From positions 1-39,442 of the forward strand of contig NZ_ABIC01000040.1 in NCBI RefSeq assembly GCF_000172075.1: 39,442 nucleotides of DNA. Direction: 5' to 3'. The position numbers and the translations under genes are program-made. This DNA is from Shewanella benthica KT99 (GTDB taxonomy: Bacteria; Pseudomonadota; Gammaproteobacteria; Enterobacterales; Shewanellaceae). Below, piece after piece: positions 36,269 through 39,442 of this stretch. Within the stretch, counting starts at the first letter, position 1. Each line of letters starts with the position of its first letter. The notes under the pieces were generated by a model. The model had not been told where the DNA came from and ran no database searches. It saw only the letters and a program-made list of their open reading frames with translations.

Positions 36269-37465
36269 ATGTCAAACAAACTGGTATTGGTACTTAATTG
36301 CGGTAGCTCGTCATTAAAATTTGCGGTTATCGACGCCTCTACGGGCGAAGACCAAATCTCAGGTCTTGCTGAATGTTTTGGACTGGAAGACTCTCGTATC
36401 AAGTGGAAAGTCAATGGAGAGAAGCAAACAGCCAGCCTAGGTGAATTCACCGCTCACCGTGAAGCGATAAAGTATATCGTTGATAATATCTTAGGCGCTC
36501 ACCCACAAATTGCTGAAAAGATTTTAGCTATTGGTCATCGTGTGGTTCATGGCGGTGAGAAGTACACCCAATCAGTCATCATTGATGAAACTGTAGTTCA
36601 AGGGATCGAAGATAGTGCGATATTCGCACCGCTACACAATCCCGCCCACCTGATCGGTATTCGTGCCGCCCAAGCCGCCTTCCCGAGCCTGCCTCAGGTT
36701 GCCGTGTTCGATACCGCTTTCCATCAAACAATGCCGGAAAAAGCCTTCATCTATGCCCTTCCCTATAAGCTATATCGTGAAAACAGCATACGTCGTTACG
36801 GTGCCCATGGTACCAGCCACCTATTCGTCAGTCGTGAAGCGGCTAAGGCTATCGGTAAGGATATCGCAGACACTAATGTCATCTGTGCTCACCTAGGCAA
36901 TGGTGCATCTGTGACAGCCATTAAGGGTGGAAAGAGTGTCGATACATCCATGGGGCTAACGCCATTGGAAGGTCTGGTTATGGGTACCCGCTGTGGTGAT
37001 ATGGATCCTTCTATCGTCTACCACCTGATCCATCAGCTAGACTACACGGCTGATGAAGTGAACAACCTGATGAATAAGCAGAGTGGTTTGCTGGGGATCT
37101 CTGAGCTGACCAGCGATTGCCGTGGCATCGAAGAAGCTTATAACAATGGTCATAAGGGAGCAATTTTGGCACTGGATATCTTCTGCTACCGCTTGGCTAA
37201 ATATATCGCTTCATACACAGTGCCTCTAGGTCGCTTGGACGCCTTGGTATTCACCGGCGGCATAGGCGAGAACTCAGATATTATCCGAGCTAAGGTGCTT
37301 AATCTGTTAGAAATCTTCAACTTCGAGGTTGATGATGAGCGCAATAAGGCGGCACGTTTTGGCAAGCAAGGTCAAATCACCACAGACAAGGGCCCTATCG
37401 CATTAGTTATCCCGACCAACGAAGAGTGGGTCATCGCAGAAGATGCCATGAGTCTGCTGAAGTAA
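36269..37465 (+). CDS. ackA: Acetate kinase
   Basis: Converts acetyl phosphate and ADP to acetate and ATP; 398 residues against 400 in E. coli. ASKHA-fold marks include [13 protein letters not shown] at the start, [41 protein letters not shown] and [13 protein letters not shown]. The frame is open 20 codons earlier; ATG 36269 fits the family N-terminus and has AAAGG upstream. It forms the acetate pathway with pta, which starts 130 bases on. Confidence 0.98.
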   Translation: MSNKLVLVLNCGSSSLKFAVIDASTGEDQISGLAECFGLEDSRIKWKVNGEKQTASLGEFTAHREAIKYIVDNILGAHPQIAEKILAIGHRVVHGGEKYTQSVIIDETVVQGIEDSAIFAPLHNPAHLIGIRAAQAAFPSLPQVAVFDTAFHQTMPEKAFIYALPYKLYRENSIRRYGAHGTSHLFVSREAAKAIGKDIADTNVICAHLGNGASVTAIKGGKSVDTSMGLTPLEGLVMGTRCGDMDPSIVYHLIHQLDYTADEVNNLMNKQSGLLGISELTSDCRGIEEAYNNGHKGAILALDIFCYRLAKYIASYTVPLGRLDALVFTGGIGENSDIIRAKVLNLLEIFNFEVDDERNKAARFGKQGQITTDKGPIALVIPTNEEWVIAEDAMSLLK

Positions 37466-37542
37466 ATTAATACATGCAAGGCTGGGAGCGATATTTATTA
37501 CTACTAGCCTGTCATCAAGTCATTGAGTAAGCAAAAACGTTC

Positions 37543-37568
37543 GGCATGTTCAGATTAAAGAACATGCC
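37543..37568 (+). repeat. Hairpin between ackA and pta
   Basis: GGCATGTTC (37543-37551) and GAACATGCC (37560-37568) form a perfect 9-bp stem with an 8-base loop. No T-run follows, so the genes may be cotranscribed with partial attenuation or RNA processing between them. Confidence 0.55.
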
Positions 37569-37594
37569 ATTTCGAGCGTCACCAAGAGGTTGTT

Positions 37595-39442
37595 ATGTCT
37601 CGCAATATTATGTTAATTCCCATAGGTACAGGCGTAGGTCTTACCTCTATCAGTTTAGGCCTGGTTCGCGCCTTCGAGCACCACGGTGTGAAGGTTCGCT
37701 TCTTCAAGCCTATCGCTCAACAACGTGCACAAGATGCAGGGCCCGAACGTTCGACCACCATCCTATGTAAATCTCCGACGGTTAACCCACTCGAACCGTT
37801 CGAGATGGAACATGCGGAAAGCTTAGTTCGCGGCGATAAAATCGATGTCTTGATGGAGCAGATCATCGCTCGCGTCAATGAATGTACCGATGAGACTGAA
37901 ACACTAGTAGTTGAAGGTCTGGTACAAACACGTAATCACCCGTTTTCCGGCGACGTTAACTACGCCATCGCCAAGGCTCTGGATGCCGATGTTATCTTTG
38001 TTGCCACACCGGGCAATGAGAGTGCTACGGCCTTGATGAACCGTTTAGAGATAGCCCATAACTCATGGGGCGGAAAGAAGAACAAACGTATAATAGGCGC
38101 CATCATCAATAAGATTGGTGCCCCGGTCGATGAGGAAGGACGCACGCGTCCGGATCTATCAGAAGTCTTCGATCATCAGGATATCCAAAGAGCCGATGCG
38201 GCAAACATGTTCCAGCTACCGGGTAAAAGCTCACTGCGCATATTAGGCAGTGTGCCCTATAATCTGGATCTGGTTGCGCCTCGCGCCTCCGATCTTGCCA
38301 AGCATCTTAGGGCTAAGATCATCAATGCCGGTGATATGCACACCCGTCGTCTGCGTAAAGTCACCTTCTGTGCCCGCAGCATTCCCAACATGGTTACTCA
38401 CATCAAGACTGATTCGCTACTGGTTAGCTCAGGCGATCGCTCAGATGTCATCGTCGCCGCTTGCCTGGCCTCGATGAATGGTATCAAGATAGGCGCCTTG
38501 CTACTCACAGGCAATTATGAGCTAGAGCCACAGATCATGGCCCTATGTGAACAAGCCTTCGAAACCGGACTGCCGGTATTCTTGATCGATACCAATACCT
38601 GGCAGACATCACTCAACATCCAGCGCTTCGATCACGAAGTCCCTGTGGATGACGCCGTGCGCATCGAAGAAGTTCAGGAGTTCGTCGCCAGTCACATAGA
38701 TCAAAATTGGATCGAATCAGCCACCAAGTACTCACCTCGTGAGCATCGCCTATCGCCACCGGCATTCAGATATAAGCTTACCGAGCTGGCGAGGGCCGCC
38801 CATCGCACCGTCGTCTTGCCCGAAGGTAATGAACCTCGCACCATCGAGGCGGCCAGTATTTGTGCCGAGCGAGGAATCGCCAAGTGTATCTTGCTTGGTA
38901 ACAGGGAAGAGATCGAACGCATTGCAAGCCAACAAGGTGTGACCTTAGGCGAAGGGGTCGATATAATCGAGCCAGAAACGGTCCGTGAACGTTACGTGGA
39001 GCCTATGTTGGATCTGCGTCGACACAAAGGACTCACAGAAGTCGTTGCTCGTGAGCAACTGGAAGACAACATGGTGCTAGGCACCATGATGCTCGCTCAA
39101 AATGAAGTTGACGGTATCGTCTCTGGTGCGGTTCATACCACTGCCAATACCATACGTCCTCCTTTACAGCTGATTAAAACAGCACCTGGCGCGAGTCTGG
39201 TCTCGTCAATTTTCTTCATGCTGATGCCGGATCAGGTATTAGTCTACGGCGATTGTGCCATCAACCCGGATCCCACTGCCGAGCAACTTGCCGATATCGC
39301 CATCCAGTCTGCCGAATCGGCCGCCGCATTCGGCATCGAGCCTAGAGTAGCCATGATCAGCTATTCTACCGGCAGCTCAGGCACAGGTTCAGATGTGGAT
39401 AAGGTGCGTGAAGCGACTCGAATCGCCAAAGAGAAGCGTCCA
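37595..39442 (+). CDS. pta: Phosphate acetyltransferase (3' end outside window)
   Basis: Converts acetyl-CoA and phosphate to acetyl phosphate and CoA. The visible 616 residues of an expected ~715 start at ATG 37595 ([20 protein letters not shown]) with AGAGGT upstream. The N-terminal P-loop-like and DRTGG regions (about 1-370) are present. The catalytic PTA_PTB domain begins near residue 400 ([58 protein letters not shown]) and is cut by the window end. This is the long, two-domain Pta of enterics. Confidence 0.97.
   Translation, partial: MSRNIMLIPIGTGVGLTSISLGLVRAFEHHGVKVRFFKPIAQQRAQDAGPERSTTILCKSPTVNPLEPFEMEHAESLVRGDKIDVLMEQIIARVNECTDETETLVVEGLVQTRNHPFSGDVNYAIAKALDADVIFVATPGNESATALMNRLEIAHNSWGGKKNKRIIGAIINKIGAPVDEEGRTRPDLSEVFDHQDIQRADAANMFQLPGKSSLRILGSVPYNLDLVAPRASDLAKHLRAKIINAGDMHTRRLRKVTFCARSIPNMVTHIKTDSLLVSSGDRSDVIVAACLASMNGIKIGALLLTGNYELEPQIMALCEQAFETGLPVFLIDTNTWQTSLNIQRFDHEVPVDDAVRIEEVQEFVASHIDQNWIESATKYSPREHRLSPPAFRYKLTELARAAHRTVVLPEGNEPRTIEAASICAERGIAKCILLGNREEIERIASQQGVTLGEGVDIIEPETVRERYVEPMLDLRRHKGLTEVVAREQLEDNMVLGTMMLAQNEVDGIVSGAVHTTANTIRPPLQLIKTAPGASLVSSIFFMLMPDQVLVYGDCAINPDPTAEQLADIAIQSAESAAAFGIEPRVAMISYSTGSSGTGSDVDKVREATRIAKEKRP

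Noticed and set aside
1..39442. CRISPR arrays, tRNA or rRNA genes, complete insertion sequences, toxin-antitoxin or phage-defence genes
   Set aside because: I looked for regular spaced repeats, tRNA-like ends, transposase motifs and defence domains and saw none. The only mobile-type signal is the small element at 5474-5739.

Overview
The window looks like a chromosomal segment of a marine gammaproteobacterium, most likely a Shewanella. The protein sequences (GmhA, CysK, NuoA-N with a fused NuoCD, PflB/PflA, YfbV, AckA, Pta) are all of the Enterobacteria/Alteromonadales type. The gene assortment (OsmC-YcaO fusion, RDD-family protein, TonB receptor with an ERIQVTGSRI plug start) also fits Shewanella. 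Genus assignment is inference; there is no rRNA or tRNA gene here to confirm it.

The left part (1-9,800) is low in gene density and visibly decaying. Intact genes are gmhA (LPS heptose synthesis), a small cysteine-cluster protein of the YkgJ type, a 728-residue OsmC-YcaO-TPR protein and a two-receiver diguanylate cyclase. Between them lie a Crp/Fnr-EamA chimeric pseudogene, a second EamA scrap, an RND-pump/histidine-kinase deletion scar, a multiply deleted RDD gene, a 266-bp MITE-like element and a dispersed hairpin repeat that sits just downstream of three minus-strand genes.

The middle part (9,800-26,510) is ordinary housekeeping: cysK with its terminator, a two-CBS protein, then the complete 13-gene complex I operon nuoA-B-CD-E-F-G-H-I-J-K-L-M-N. 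This operon is tightly packed, with many ATGA-type stop/start overlaps. It carries a G9 homopolymer inside nuoCD and hydrophilic insertions in NuoG and NuoM. An O-methyltransferase-like gene and a large TonB-dependent receptor follow.

The right part (31,000-39,442) is the mixed-acid fermentation block: focA-pflB-pflA (formate channel, pyruvate formate-lyase and its activase), convergent yfbV, then ackA and pta (cut by the window end). The leader of focA contains a perfect PdhR-type operator and, nearer the gene, a Crp/Fnr-type site about 41 bp before a predicted start point. Pyruvate is split by PflB to acetyl-CoA and formate, formate leaves through FocA, and Pta-AckA convert acetyl-CoA to acetate with ATP formation; complex I supplies the competing respiratory route for NADH.

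I did not find a clearly new multi-gene defence or biosynthetic system. The most interesting signals are the 3'-end-associated repeat family, the PdhR operator in front of focA, and the gene-fusion and deletion scars on the left side.
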